A DNA stretch of 64,000 nt, taken from the NCBI RefSeq assembly GCF_937616625.2, contig NC_065571.1:55103651-55167650 (forward strand). Reading direction: 5' to 3'. The notes under the pieces are model-generated. The model worked only from the letters and a program-made list of their open reading frames with translations. It was not told the origin of the DNA and did not search any database. Below, piece after piece: positions 10,544 through 22,826 of the stretch. The DNA is from Mercurialis annua. Its lineage: Eukaryota; Streptophyta; Magnoliopsida; Malpighiales; Euphorbiaceae. The stretch's first letter is position 1; every line of letters begins with the position of its first letter. A program made the position numbers and the translations under genes.

Positions 10544-12021
10544 GACAAAAAATCCCATAAAATTTGAGAGGCTTGTTTTGCAGGGAAAGAAAAATATTTA
10601 TAAAATCCCATAAAATTTTATCATTAGCAAAAAATTAGGAGTCGTAAAATAATTATAGATACAAAAACTTACTTGTTTACCCTCTGAACAAAGTATATCA
10701 CTTTCTATGTCCTTTTTAATTTTGCTGTGTGCAGTACTTTAGAATCAAAATTTAGTACAGACAAGATAATTTTTCAATGCTGAATCAAGGGCCCCTTGCA
10801 TTTTGGCTTTACATTTTTATCAGTAAATCATTTTCTGTAAATAAAACAGCATTATTACTGGTTTGATTGGTCAATTGGGTCCCTAAAAATTGCTTCTCCT
10901 TTTTTTCTTGGAGGTATATAAGTGAGCAATTAATTTTGTAAATTTTATAAAATAAACGTTTATCTTATGAAATATAAAGGTGAAAATTTGTTTATTTGTT
11001 CTGTGTTTTTGTAGCAAATTGTTAGCGTATGTGAATTTTCATATTGTACTAACTACAACTTGTATACACATTCACATTATTCAAAGAATGTATAATTATA
11101 TAATATAGGCAATATTTGACAAATGCAGTTGTAGACATGTACAATGTGCCTATTAAAGTTATGTGAACATAAAGCTGGCAAAATATAGCACATTAAATTT
11201 AAATATGACCCGTTAAATTAATTACGTTAAAATTTCAAAAATGAATACGACATGTTTATTTAACAGAATAATACGACACATAATGCTTAACTCATTTACT
11301 AATAAATAGGTTGATAGGATGCATATTATTTAATTTGTTTAATAATAAACAAGTCTTATTGACATATCAAACCTATTAAATAATAAAGTAAATATAATTT
11401 TTATCAAAATGCTGATATTAATTAAATTTGATAGTTAAAATTTTAAAATATTTGATATACATGTTTATAATATTCGAGTTATATCCACCAAGTGGACTCA
11501 TTAATACAATTAATTGAAGGCTTAGTGGCAAAAAAAACTCAAACTTTTACGACTTGTTGCAATTTAAACCAAATCTTTTAATTTTTACAATAATAGCCAA
11601 ATTGCATTTTTTTTGTTGCAATAAATATGTTTATGTATTAGCGCGGTTAAACCTGATTAATCTATTTTTTTAAATAAAGTAGATTGATCCGTTTATAATA
11701 ATCTGAAACCGTATAAACTCAATGCAAACCCGCTTATCGCTTTTGGAAATCGCAAACCCTATGTGAACACTTGAATAACAACAACATTTATTTACTCGGA
11801 GAAATTTATTAACTGCATCTATCAGTAATAATACCCGATAGCAACAATTCAAATTATGTACGGTTGATAAAGATAGCAGAATTGATGTCTTGATTCACTC
11901 TATTAAATTCTAACCAATACTATTTCTATTTGTACAGCATCCGGATATCATTTCAAGCCAACATTTTTATTATGTAATAATTATATTTAGATCTTGGAGA
12001 GTTTAACTAGGTTCATTTAAT
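10544..12021. other. gene-free A+T-rich intergenic DNA
   Basis: No coding region is visible. The segment near 11530-11620 (unstructured, AAATCTTTTAATTTTTACAA) resembles the last 100 bases of the window and may be one end of an old MITE family. Confidence 0.45.
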
Positions 12022-12432
12022 GAGCAAATTACTCTAAGGCTCCTCACGTTTGTCATAATTCACAGTTTAATATCCTTTATTATTTGAAAATCAAACGATT
12101 TGGTATCTCGGTTTTAATTTTATAAACTATAAGATCCTTCTATTAGTTTTGTTAATAAATTGAAATTTACTTTCAAATGATTTGATACTCCAGTTTCAAT
12201 TATATGAACGATTTGGTACCTCAGTTTCAATTGTGTAAACGATTCGGTGTCTCATTTTCAAACGATTTGGGACCTCATATTTTATTCCATTAACAATTTA
12301 GTACCTATATTTAATGGAAAGCTCTTATAGTATACAAAATCAAAACCGAGGTACTAAATTGTTTGATTTTGAAACAAGAGATATCAAACTGTGAATTATG
12401 ACAAACGTGGGAGGCCTTAGAATAATTTGCTC
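12022..12432. mobile_element. MITE with ~55-bp arms and internal minisatellite
   Basis: The arms read GAGCAAATTACTCTAAGGCT with CACGTTTGTCATAATTCACA on the left, and the inverted equivalents at about 12380-12432 on the right. Between them a unit resembling AACGATTTGGTACCTCAG followed by TTTCAATT recurs about four to five times with substitutions (about 12095-12280). No clean target duplication is visible, so the superfamily is unassigned. Confidence 0.72.
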
Positions 12433-15400
12433 TTATTTTATTTACGTTAAAATAAATGGTAATTTCGATATAATATGATGCAGTGATGCTCAATTATTAG
12501 TCCAATTATATAATATGTTAAATTTTGATTTAATTCATCTGTTTCAATTCAATATTTTATCAAACATAAATTGAAAGGCACTTAAGAGTATATGTAACGT
12601 TGATTATAAAAAGACCTAACTTCTACTCAAATAAAGGAGGTGGAGCCTAGGGGTGTAAGAAAATCGAATTTAACTGGGTTTGGCTTTAAATTATAAAAAA
12701 ATTAAATTTGAATTCATTTTGAACATAGCAAAATTTCAATTAAATTTTAACCGAATTAAAAAAATCTAACCCAATTTTTTTTAATAAAAAACAACATAAC
12801 TGATTAATTTGGCTCGGTTTGAAAAGATTTATATTGTTGTAGTTTCGAGTTTTTTGAAAAATTTAATATTTTTGTTCAATTTAAATCCATAAACACCCTA
12901 ATGTACCCTTATCATACATATATTTCATTAATTTTCTATTAAAATTAATAAAAATTTTCTTCAAAAAAATGAAGAGAAAAATGAGTTAAAATATTCTGGG
13001 TTGAAGCACATGCTACTTCATGTGCTACCCATGCTCAAATATGATGAACCCCTCTCAATTAAAATCTTTGCTTATTCAATGTAGATATGTTTAGTGTATT
13101 TAATTTTTCCTTTCTACCTAGGTTTTTGCTACCATATGGCATGGCATGTATCATGGACCATGTTATTTCAATAAATATACTTCACTAATTTCTACTTCTG
13201 TAAGTTATAAATGTAACATATCCTTGATTTACACTACTTATATACAGGCTACCATCATTTTCAATTTTCTTTTCTGGATCAATCTCTTATCATAAAATTT
13301 TATATGAATTTTCATTATATCACCCATGGATATAATTTATAATATTTCGCCATATCATTAACTAAAAGATGTTAGACACGGGTGAGCGTGTTCAAGTGAA
13401 ATATTGAGCTTGGCGCATGATTTAAAAAAAGAAAAACTACGGCCGATACTATTTTTTATTCAGAATCCCTTTACGACTGTGGTTAAGAGAGTGAGAAAAG
13501 TGCCTAACGGATGTTTGGCACGATCAAACGGGTTTAAATTAGTAGATTAGTTTTTAATGTTATGCTATTTGAGTTATAACTCATTGATTGATAAATATAA
13601 TACTTTTAATAAACTAAAATATATTTTTTAAAAATATTATCGAGATCTAATATAAAATAAGAAACAAAGTCTATGTAAAATTTATCTTCTCCTACAAACT
13701 TTTGTTGAAGAAAAACATTTCAACTATAATTTTTTGGTTTGACATGTTTGAACTATGATTTTTTTATCCCCACACAATAATAATTTGTAAAATTACTATA
13801 TATATTTTTGATGTCGACATACAATTTATTTTTTATAAAAAATGATTAAATTAATTCTTTTAAATGAAAAAAAAAGCTAGAATTATTAGGAAACATCATA
13901 GTAGTTGAATGTAATTACAAAAAGAAAAAAAGCTTTTGATTAAGTTGGTCATGATTATACATATGATTGTGACTTGACAATTGACGTGTAGGGTAGTTGG
14001 TCATTTTCAATATAGGAATTTAAAGGCACTTGTTAATGGGCTGGGGTCAATTTGGGCCTACCCAAATTTAATGTTACTTTACAATTTTCATTTGATGGGC
14101 TCTCAATACTAACAATTATAACACATGATTTTTGTTTCTTTTTCAAGAACCCAATTTGCCCAATTTGCCAAATTATGTACCCAAATGCCTTACAGGGACC
14201 ATAAATATACCCAGAATTAAGGGCCAATTGGATGATGGATTTAAAGTAGAAGTACTTCAATAAATATATTATAAATTCCTTTTTAGAGTTCTTTACTTAG
14301 ATGTCAACTATTTTTAGGCCCAAAAGAATACTAGCAGATAAACATGCAATTTTATACTATTTTTAAGTTCCTTCAGGTTTCATAAATTCTTTGCTTACTT
14401 ATTTTGATCATACAGGTCCTTTTGATTGCCTGGCAATCTGAATCAGAGTACAAAATAATAATGCGGGAATTAAATTTTATAAAAATAAATAGATAAATTA
14501 AAATGATGGGTTCAGTTTCTGGTAGGGTTAGTTAGTGATGGTAGTGCAGACATTTGTTGCTATAATTTATGAGAAATTGTTAAATGTGAAAAAAATATAT
14601 TACCAACCATCAGTGTGTAACCATTGAGTAACAGTTTGTAGTTGATGATTTATGAAATTCAAGGACAGTGAAATAAGTGATTGGAATTGATGGATAAACG
14701 TTTTAATTATTTCATTTCTAAACTGTATGATGTAGACTTAGAATGCAGATTCATTTATGATAAAGATTAAAAATTTAGTCATGTTTTTATAATTTTGAAC
14801 AACTTCTAGCTGTGGGTTTTCAGGATTTATTTTGATGAAAAATGGATAAACGTGTAGACGTTTCGCTCATGGTGTCCGTTGCTTTTGATCAAATTCACTC
14901 GTTTGAACTTACGAAATTACAGTTGTAATTATTTAGTTATTATATTTGGAGGGAGCTTTTGATTTTAATTGAAATTTCTTAAAAAAAAAACTCTATTTTG
15001 TTTCTGAATTCTTTGAAAATTAATGAATTGATGAATGCCTAATTTTCTAGTATTTTTTGAATTAATAAATTATTAAAATCTATCATGTGATATTCATTTG
15101 AGAATTTATCGAAGCTTTCGCTACATCTCAAATCGCATTTTTAATCATTTTTTTCATTGAGAAATTAATTATTCTTCTTACTAAAGAAAAGAAATTTTAT
15201 GCACATCACAGTACTAATTTACAAATGATATGCTACATCATAAAATTTAAAATCTAAATATTTAGTATACTAGTAGCTCATCTTGACAGAATATTCTATT
15301 AATCTAAACCAAGAAGAATTCAACAAAAAAGCAGGCAAATAATCTGTGGAAATGCTCCATTAAATTTCAAACAATGAAGAACTATATCATGTGGCATCAA

Positions 15401-15620
15401 AACATTAAATTAAAATAATAATAATAATAATTTCTGCCACCCAACTGTTTATGATGTTTTCTTCAGATGCAAGTTACTATTGAATCAAAACAAACCCTTT
15501 ATGAATGGTAAAATAGAGGTGCCCATTCATGAAATTTAAGCAGAACTGCTCCAATTGAAGGAATAATTGTAGAAAGCGAGTCCAAAAATACCGCCTTCTG
15601 TTTAAGTGTTTTTTTTTTAA
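12433..15620. other. 3.2 kb of gene-free intergenic DNA
   Basis: About 12650-12901 carries AGGGGTGTAAGAAAATCGAA at one end and AACACCCT at the other, a decayed element of the GGGTGT...ACACCC type. The remainder is A+T-rich with a short AAT run near 15415. I see no exon with coding character. Confidence 0.45.
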
Positions 15621-15841
15621 AGTTAATTACTAACGCCCCGAGTTCAGATCAAAATTACTATTTTCCTTCTAAATTTTAAATGATTACTTTTCCCCTTAAG
15701 ACATTTTAGTTCTTTTTAACTAAAACCTCCATGCCACGGGTTTCCGCTATTCCATACATAAAAATCAGGGGAAAGTAATTTTTAAAAATTTAGAGAGAAA
15801 ACAGCAATTTCCACCTAACCTCGAGTGATAGTAATTAAACT
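15621..15841. mobile_element. MITE just downstream of the hydrolase gene
   Basis: Imperfect inverted ends AGTTAATTACTAACG and TAGTAATTAAACT lie 30 bp beyond the hydrolase stop codon, flanked by T-rich sequence. The element probably lies inside or beside the 3' untranslated region. No exact target duplication can be read through the T-runs. Confidence 0.6.
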
Positions 15842-15870
15842 TTTTTATTCTCACTCACAATAACATTTAA

Positions 15871-18800
15871 TTACTTCACACTTTCTTCCTTAATCTTGCC
15901 AAGATCGACGAGCATAGTTAAAAGAGCCTCACACATTTCATTGCAATCCGGCTCATTCGGATTCTTTCTACCTGAAGAGTAGACCATCCAAGCATGGTCA
16001 AGCTTCCTGTCAGGTCTGACTACAACTGAGCCTGGGACTTCAGCATCTCGGCGTGTAACTAACCCGTCACTCTCCTCTCCATACCTAAGCTGCAAGTGGA
16101 GCGCAGACACAGCCATAGCTGCAGATAGAGGTATTACTACAGGCACCTGGCATCCTGTTTGAACCTGAGCTTCCTCGGCCCCTAGATTCGGAAGGGGAAG
16201 CCAAGGAAGTTCCGCATGAGCTATTTGCGTCATTGTAGCAAGGACACCTGGACCGATGCTTGCCTCTGTGTGAAACGAGATTAAAGGGATATGCTTTGGG
16301 AGTTGGTGCTTCATTATGAACTCCCTTCGTTTATCATATGTCAGATCTTCCAATGCTCGAATGTCACCCTAGAAATATATGTTGCATATTCATGATCAGC
16401 TAAAGCGAAATCTGTTACAAATTCGAGAAACTGCCCCAGCTATTTATGTGTAACGAAAACAAAAATTCTGAAACGGGAAAGAATGGAAAATAAAACAGTA
16501 AAATAACATTTCTTATAAAAATTAGTATAAATATAAATTTTAAAATTTTTAGAAGCATTTCTGCAAATAAAAGCAAAAGCCGAGACATAGAGCTAGATAA
16601 CTTTCCGTACAACATAGTTAACCATTCCAACATTATTGTAGATCAGAGAAAATTGTTACAAAGATAAACAAATATTTTGCAGAAAAAAGGACTAATAATA
16701 AACAATTGCAGAATGTGAGGAATTAAGAAAAACAACATGGTTAACCGGAACCGGGGACATTTTAAATGCAAATAGCAGAAAGCATATATAAGTATAACAC
16801 TATAATTCCATTTTAACTCTTTAAACATAAGAACTCTCATGCATATTCATGGACTGCCTAGGCGTCACAAAAAGAAACAATAATACCTTAATGAGCTTGC
16901 ATATTATAAGTTCCATAATTTTTCTGGTCTCTTTGTCGGCAATCTGGCCTTCACGGAGTATATCAGAAGCTATGGGGGATCCACCAAACGGGCTCTGCAG
17001 CAAGGCAAGTCCAGCAACTTTATATTTCAAGTCGGACCAATACAATGACAATGCAGCTGCAGCATCAACCCCACCCTTGCTGTGCCCAAGAAGCATTACC
17101 CGCTTTCCGGAACCCCAATAAAGCTCTTCTATGTAATGTTTCAGCTCACATGCATTGTGCTCCACTGATGCCTTAATATAGAAAACATAAACAGCCAGAA
17201 CCAAATACCATGACTTGTGAATGTATAGAAATAAGATATTAAATAGATTAAATATACATATACAAATATGAGCGACATTTTGTTTATGCAAGTCCCTGCT
17301 CAATCTTAATCTACATATCATCTACCAAGTAAGCATCAATTACCTCACTGTGGATTTTTGCAATGTGACAAGCTAGACCCATCTTAGAAAAGAATCTCTT
17401 AGTTCCCACAAAATATAAGGGACCATGATTACTAAAAAGGCCTGACAAGGTGAGAAATTTCACATTAAAAAATTTTGCACAAATGAGTATGAATTAAGCA
17501 GAATCCATAATTCAACATCAGAATATGGACCGCTTTGTACCTGGAATTAAAAGATAAACAAATGAGTTGGGAAGTTTGTGCTCTCCATTCCTGACGAATA
17601 AGACGGAACATTACAATAATATTATGAACTATCCAGTAATCACTATTCATCGAAATTCCGAATATGATCCATAAATTGATTAATCCCATCTATGCAAACT
17701 TCGTGCTGCCTATAGATGTGCAAATCAGTGCTTCCAATGCCCAAGCTCAGAACCATTTGCTACTAAGAGCATATTACATGCAGCTCTTGAGTTGCAAGTG
17801 GAACTAAACTCTAAGAACAAATTGACCGCGCTGTACCAAAAACTTTCATACGGGCTTTCAGAATAAAACAATGTGCAATATTTGTAGGTTTCTGCACATA
17901 AATTTCACTAACACGAACTACATTCAGGTAAACCTCAGTTTCAACTTCAAGTTGACTTCCCACATGATATTAAGATAAAAAAACAGCTGCAATTCTCCTC
18001 ATAATGCATCGCAAATCAGATATTAGAAATCATTTCAGTTCTTTTCATAGGGGGGAAATAGCTTGTTGAAATTACAGTGGAGTCCATACAACTCGGTACA
18101 AAAAACTTCCTACATTGTGCTCGCAATATCCAAATACCACAAAAGAAATCAACACAATCCACAATAATGGCATATCCAGCATGATAAAAAGCTTTCTCAA
18201 TATTCATACTGGAAAAGAAATAATATCCATCAGCACCTTATTTTTCCAAGCAGTTCTAAAAATCTAGCTGTGCCATCCTCAACAGGAGCCATTCCTGGCG
18301 TGCGTTGAAGCCATCCAATATCATTAGATGAACCAAGCAACGTTTTATGCAGTCGAGATTTAATACTGTCAGAAATTTAAGTAAGGGTCTATTAGCTCCA
18401 CAAGATCAAGCAGAACCATAAACATAAAATTATAAATTTGGAGTCATCAACTTTAACTAAGGATTTGGAAATAAACAACTAAAAGAGAAAGTTTAGCTCT
18501 TAAAAAAAACGGGCTATGTAACAAGTCTTAATTGACTTCGCTTACCTACGAACATAAACTTGAAGGCATCTGATATAGTAGAATGAACATCTCCAGGAAG
18601 CCAATGCCAACCTCCAGGCAAGTCGGAAACCAAACAATGGGAGCATCAACCTACAAGAAGTTGAAGTAACTATGTCATGTAATTCAAAGAAATGAAGATG
18701 TTGTAATACATAGGCATGACGTGGAAGATAAATAAGGGAGTCTTAATAGAATAGCACCCTTTTTACAATATATTATCAAATTTGACATTTTACATTAAAT

Positions 18801-20304
18801 TGACTCATGCATCAGGAATCCGCTTATGCGCATGATACAAAAGACTTGAATTAAACTATTCAAAGTAAATTCAAATAACTAAAAGAAAAAGATCAAGGAG
18901 TTCCAGAAGCAAATTGCTAAGGACCTGACCTACAATACACTATTTTGGATAAGAAGTAGGGCCATCAAAAACAAGAACACTCTGCGATGTAAAAACCGTA
19001 GGAAAAATAACCTTTAATTTCATTATAAAGAACTCATGGATTTCAATGAAAATGGTAGAATAAATGCACCGATAAGATCCCTATCAATTAGTAGCATGGA
19101 GAAATCCAATGAGAAGGAGTAATACCCTTGAATAATAAAGGGGATACGTAGATGACAATAACTGTTTTGTACAATTCCATATCTTGTATTTACAAGTAAT
19201 TCTTTCTGGGCTCTTGAGATATTTCTTGTATAGACTTCGGGGCTTGATTCATCAACATAATGTTCAGGAGATGATGAGCAAACTTCCTCATCAAATTCAC
19301 AAGTGTTGAGGCCAGAAGATCTTGAATATGATCCAAAGGAATGGGCAAACGCATTTTCTGAGCATCCATAGATATCTTGAGCTACAAGATTCTCTGCAAA
19401 AGAATACTTGCCAAATACACCCATGATAATTTCAAAGTATGAACTGAAAGAGAGTTAATCCATAATAAATCTAAATGGAAGAGTTGAACTAACTAGTGCA
19501 GGGTACAGTTTCAATCAAGTTGAACTGAATTCACCATGTTAAAGGGAGGTGTAGTGAATCAGGAACGGGTTTTGCAGATATGGATCATGCAGTCAAAATT
19601 AAGAACTTACCAACAAAACCAATCAATCGTTGACATAAGTAGCCAGCCAGCGTCACCAGATGGGTAATAACGTCATCCAATGATGAGCAGAATTCAAAAG
19701 AATCAATAAGAAGATTTGCATTACTCACGACATCACAATGAGCCTGCAAACAAAATTAACAATTAAACCTGGAAACTTGAGCTCCTCTCATATAAAATTT
19801 AATTTAAGACATCATAATTCATAATGCAACAAAACCTTTTTCAATTTGATTGCAAGTTCATAGCACGAAAGAATAATGAAGAAAATTAACCAAATTTTCA
19901 AGTGCTCAGCACCTATCAAACACAAACTTGAGGACGCTAGACACTGTATTTTTAAGTAAAAGACCTTGTGATTAGTAATTTAGTCTCACTACCTGGTTTC
20001 CTAGGCAACCATCTCCTTCTAAATAACAACAATTACTCGATGCATGCCCAACCTGGTGCGACTTAAGTATTTGATAAAATAAACACATGTAGTTAGCAGA
20101 TATAGATTCAACATCACAATTGCAAAAAGAACAAAGAAAAAAAAGGTAAAGTTCGATCTGGAAGTCGGTGCTTACAGTTGAAGGAGTATCGGGTATATCT
20201 TCATCAATGAATAGATCTCCCATTCGACGTTCCAATCCAACAGAGGATAATGCAATATCAATACGAACTAGAGAAAGAAAGCAGTTTCCTCCATTCCTAA
20301 GCAT
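15871..20304 (-). CDS. alpha/beta-hydrolase superfamily protein, nine exons
   Basis: In transcript order, phase-consistent exons are 20304-20176, 19743-19611, 19443-19386, 18650-18546, 18365-18237, 17590-17541, 17441-17344, 17171-16887 and 16368-15871, giving 494 residues. A lipase-type nucleophile elbow GHSKGG places the serine at about residue 265. Asp430 (SDGLV) and His454 (KLDHAW) are candidate triad partners. Residues ~80-125 are hydrophobic, suggesting membrane association before the soluble domain (IPGLFSNHGPLYF starts it). The family is plant-specific and of unknown substrate, similar as I recall to At1g10740 and At1g23330. The C-terminal two-thirds are secure. The third exon uses a weak donor (CTT|GTAGCT) and the first ATG is uncertain, because an acceptor-like TTAG precedes AATGGAGG. 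A 5' untranslated exon near 21.0-21.2 kb is possible. Confidence 0.85.
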
Positions 20305-21901
20305 AGAAAAGAGTCATCTAAGTAAACACTATACCAATAGCAGAAACATAAAAGTAACCCACTCCATAGGTGCGCAAGAAAAATTTAAATTCGAAATAAA
20401 TAAATAAAATAAAACAAAGGTCTTTAATGAGATTTCAAAATTCTAATATCATCATTCAACAAAAAATTCAACATTCTCGTAACTCACACGAAACCTGCAG
20501 CAATTTGATAAGCCAGATATGATTAATTTTTGCAGATATTATAGCTGGAAAATCCATTATTTAGATTATCTTTCTAGAGTTTGACATCATGTGAGGTATA
20601 AACAAAAAAGAGTGTCACAATACTCAATTAAAAATATATGAATCTAATCCCTACATCAAATGCTTCCAAATCTCATCAAATCTCACAACACTCAAACTTG
20701 TGGATCTCTCTAAGTACAAACTTGACAAGCACTACATAACAATGACACATAATTTCCACATTTACCAGAACTCAAGGAAACAAACAAATATAACACAGTT
20801 TAACCAAATTCATCAACTTTTAATGATGGAATAAAAAAAAACTAACTCTTGTATATACAAAGCCAATTAAAAAACAAGTAAACTGATTAATTTAAAGCAA
20901 CTTACACAACAATGAGAGCTCAAAAACAAGAAACTCAAAACTCTTGAGAATCAAAATACACTAAAAATGTATAAAAACAGAGAGCAAAACATAGTAAATG
21001 CACCCATTTTAAGGGAGGAAAAGCAGGAGAAAGAAAGAAAAGAGCACAAATTTTAAAAAATTCAAAAAAAAAAAAAACATAAAAGTTAATAATAATTATG
21101 TTGGGAATAGTAGCAACCGAATTAGAGAGAAGCCATGAAACGTGAGAATGGGAATCAATAGATTGATGAGAGCTATCCAGTTGAAGAAATCTTTTGTGGC
21201 CCACTCTTGACAAATAAAGAAAAAGTTTCAATCTTTATTTTAATTTTCCTACTGAAAGTTAAAATCTTTGGATTAATTTTGGTGGGAATTTACATTTTTG
21301 TGAAGGAATTTGTGGGGAAACTATGAATTTGGGGGGTGAAATGGGGTTTTTTCAGTGGAATTTTTTGTTGGTTTTTTTAAAGAAAGTTTGAGGTTGAAGC
21401 AAAGTGCATCTAGTAGGGCCCGCTATTATCAGTGGATAACACTGCTTTTTCTTTTTTGGGAAGTGGAGGGACACGTGGCATATCGGGACCAATTGGTCGT
21501 TGAGTAATCAAGTGTGGACAAAAGAAAATGGAAGAATGAAGAAGAAGATGTATGTATGTATTATGGGTAGTTGGTCGGCTTGATATAGTTTGGTTAAAAA
21601 AATTGATTTTATTTTTATTTCTAAATAATAATAGTCAAATATTTGTTCATATTTACTTCTTACGTTTCATTTTAATTAAAAGATATATAGTATATACATT
21701 CAATGTATATATATAAATAAAATTCTTGAATATTCTTAAACAATGTGAAAAAAATTCTTAAATTAAAATGGTACATAAAGAGTACTTATCAACATATTTA
21801 TCTACTGTAAATAACTTATACAATAATTAAGAAATAAAGACTAAATTTGCGATTTTAAATGTTATTTAGTTATTATGTTTAAAAATAATAATATCTATCT
21901 A
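20305..21901. other. 5' region of the hydrolase gene
   Basis: The stretch probably includes the promoter and 5' untranslated sequence of the minus-strand hydrolase gene. CACGTGGC at 21472-21479 is a G-box-like motif. No other gene is visible. The sequence becomes very A+T-rich toward the Helitron at 21902. Confidence 0.45.
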
Positions 21902-22438
21902 TCTATACTATATATAAAAGCACGGATGGGGGGGGACAGTCAAATTTACTGAATAATCCTTTTCAGTTTACTACTAAATAAAGGTTTTATGGTCATTAAC
22001 TAATTAGTTATTTAATTAATCACTATTGTAATTAAAGTCCTAATTAGAATAGGTAGCTAAATTATCTCCAATTTAATTTTTAATATGTGAAAAATAGCTA
22101 AATTGTCTCCAAATTAGTAGGAATACATATCTTTTAGTTTGATTGAACTACAAAATTAAAATACTGTATTTGGTCAATATATTATTATTTAAATTTTTAT
22201 CTTATTATTTTTAAAGATATTATTAATAAAATTAAGTTAATTATTTAATTATGGTTATTATAAAACCAAAAAAAGAAAATTTAATAGCCGAATATATTAT
22301 ATTTACTTTTACAAAAATTCTTAACTAATTTAATATTAATTATAAATAAAAAATTGATATAATTATAATAAATTTATTAATATGTTCTTTGAGAAATTAC
22401 GTTACGAGCCACGTGCATAGCACGTAATGAGAAACTAG
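21902..22438 (+). mobile_element. non-autonomous Helitron, 537 bp
   Basis: It begins TCTATACTATATATAAAAGC and ends in CTAG, preceded 13 bp upstream by the hairpin ACGTGC-ATA-GCACGT (22411-22425). It lies between A (21901) and T (22439), the expected Helitron insertion pattern, with no target duplication and no inverted repeats. There is no Rep/helicase coding sequence. The hairpin is the same as in the 26705-27407 element apart from the loop. Confidence 0.85.
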
Positions 22439-22440
22439 TA

Positions 22441-22720
22441 TTAAATAAATGATTCAAAATTTAGATAATAAAAAACTACAATTAAATTTATGATAACCAA
22501 CTGATTTTTATGGTTCAATGGATTCACATGTTTGTATGATTTTTCTCCATTCAAAACAGTTGACCCGAAGTTCAAATTTTGAAGAAGAACCAAATCAGGA
22601 TGACCTAAGGTTTGCAGTTGAATCGATTGAACCGACCAGTCAGGTTTGATTCTTAAAATACTGGTTTGAACCTTCTGCAAGCTTACAATACCAAATGAAC
22701 CTCCAATTTCAAAATTCTCT
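22441..22720. other. diverged repeat between Helitron and GT47 gene
   Basis: Motifs such as GGTTCAATGGATTC, TTGAATCGATTGAACCGACC and ACTGGTTTGAACC recall the accggtt-type repeats at the window start and near 56.5 kb. It probably overlaps the 3' untranslated region of the neighbouring GT47 gene. Confidence 0.35.
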
Positions 22721-22826
22721 GTACAAGAGGAAAACAGTTAATAAATTATATACATACAGAGTAACCGACACTAACATGATATAAACATTATTTCTCAAAT
22801 TTAGCAACGCAAGGTCACTGCCATTC

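Noticed and set aside
15871..16353. A separate 160-residue gene starting at 16353
   Set aside because: The first codon there is TTG, and a splice acceptor lies at 16369-16370. The stretch is the last exon of the hydrolase gene.
18546..18650. A frameshift in the hydrolase gene, because another frame of exon 4 reads PGGWHWLPGDVHSTISDAF
   Set aside because: That frame meets TGA at the exon start and cannot join exon 5 in phase. The frame used in my model (RLAWRLALASWRC...) joins exons 3 and 5 without any change and fits the hydrophobic region of the family.
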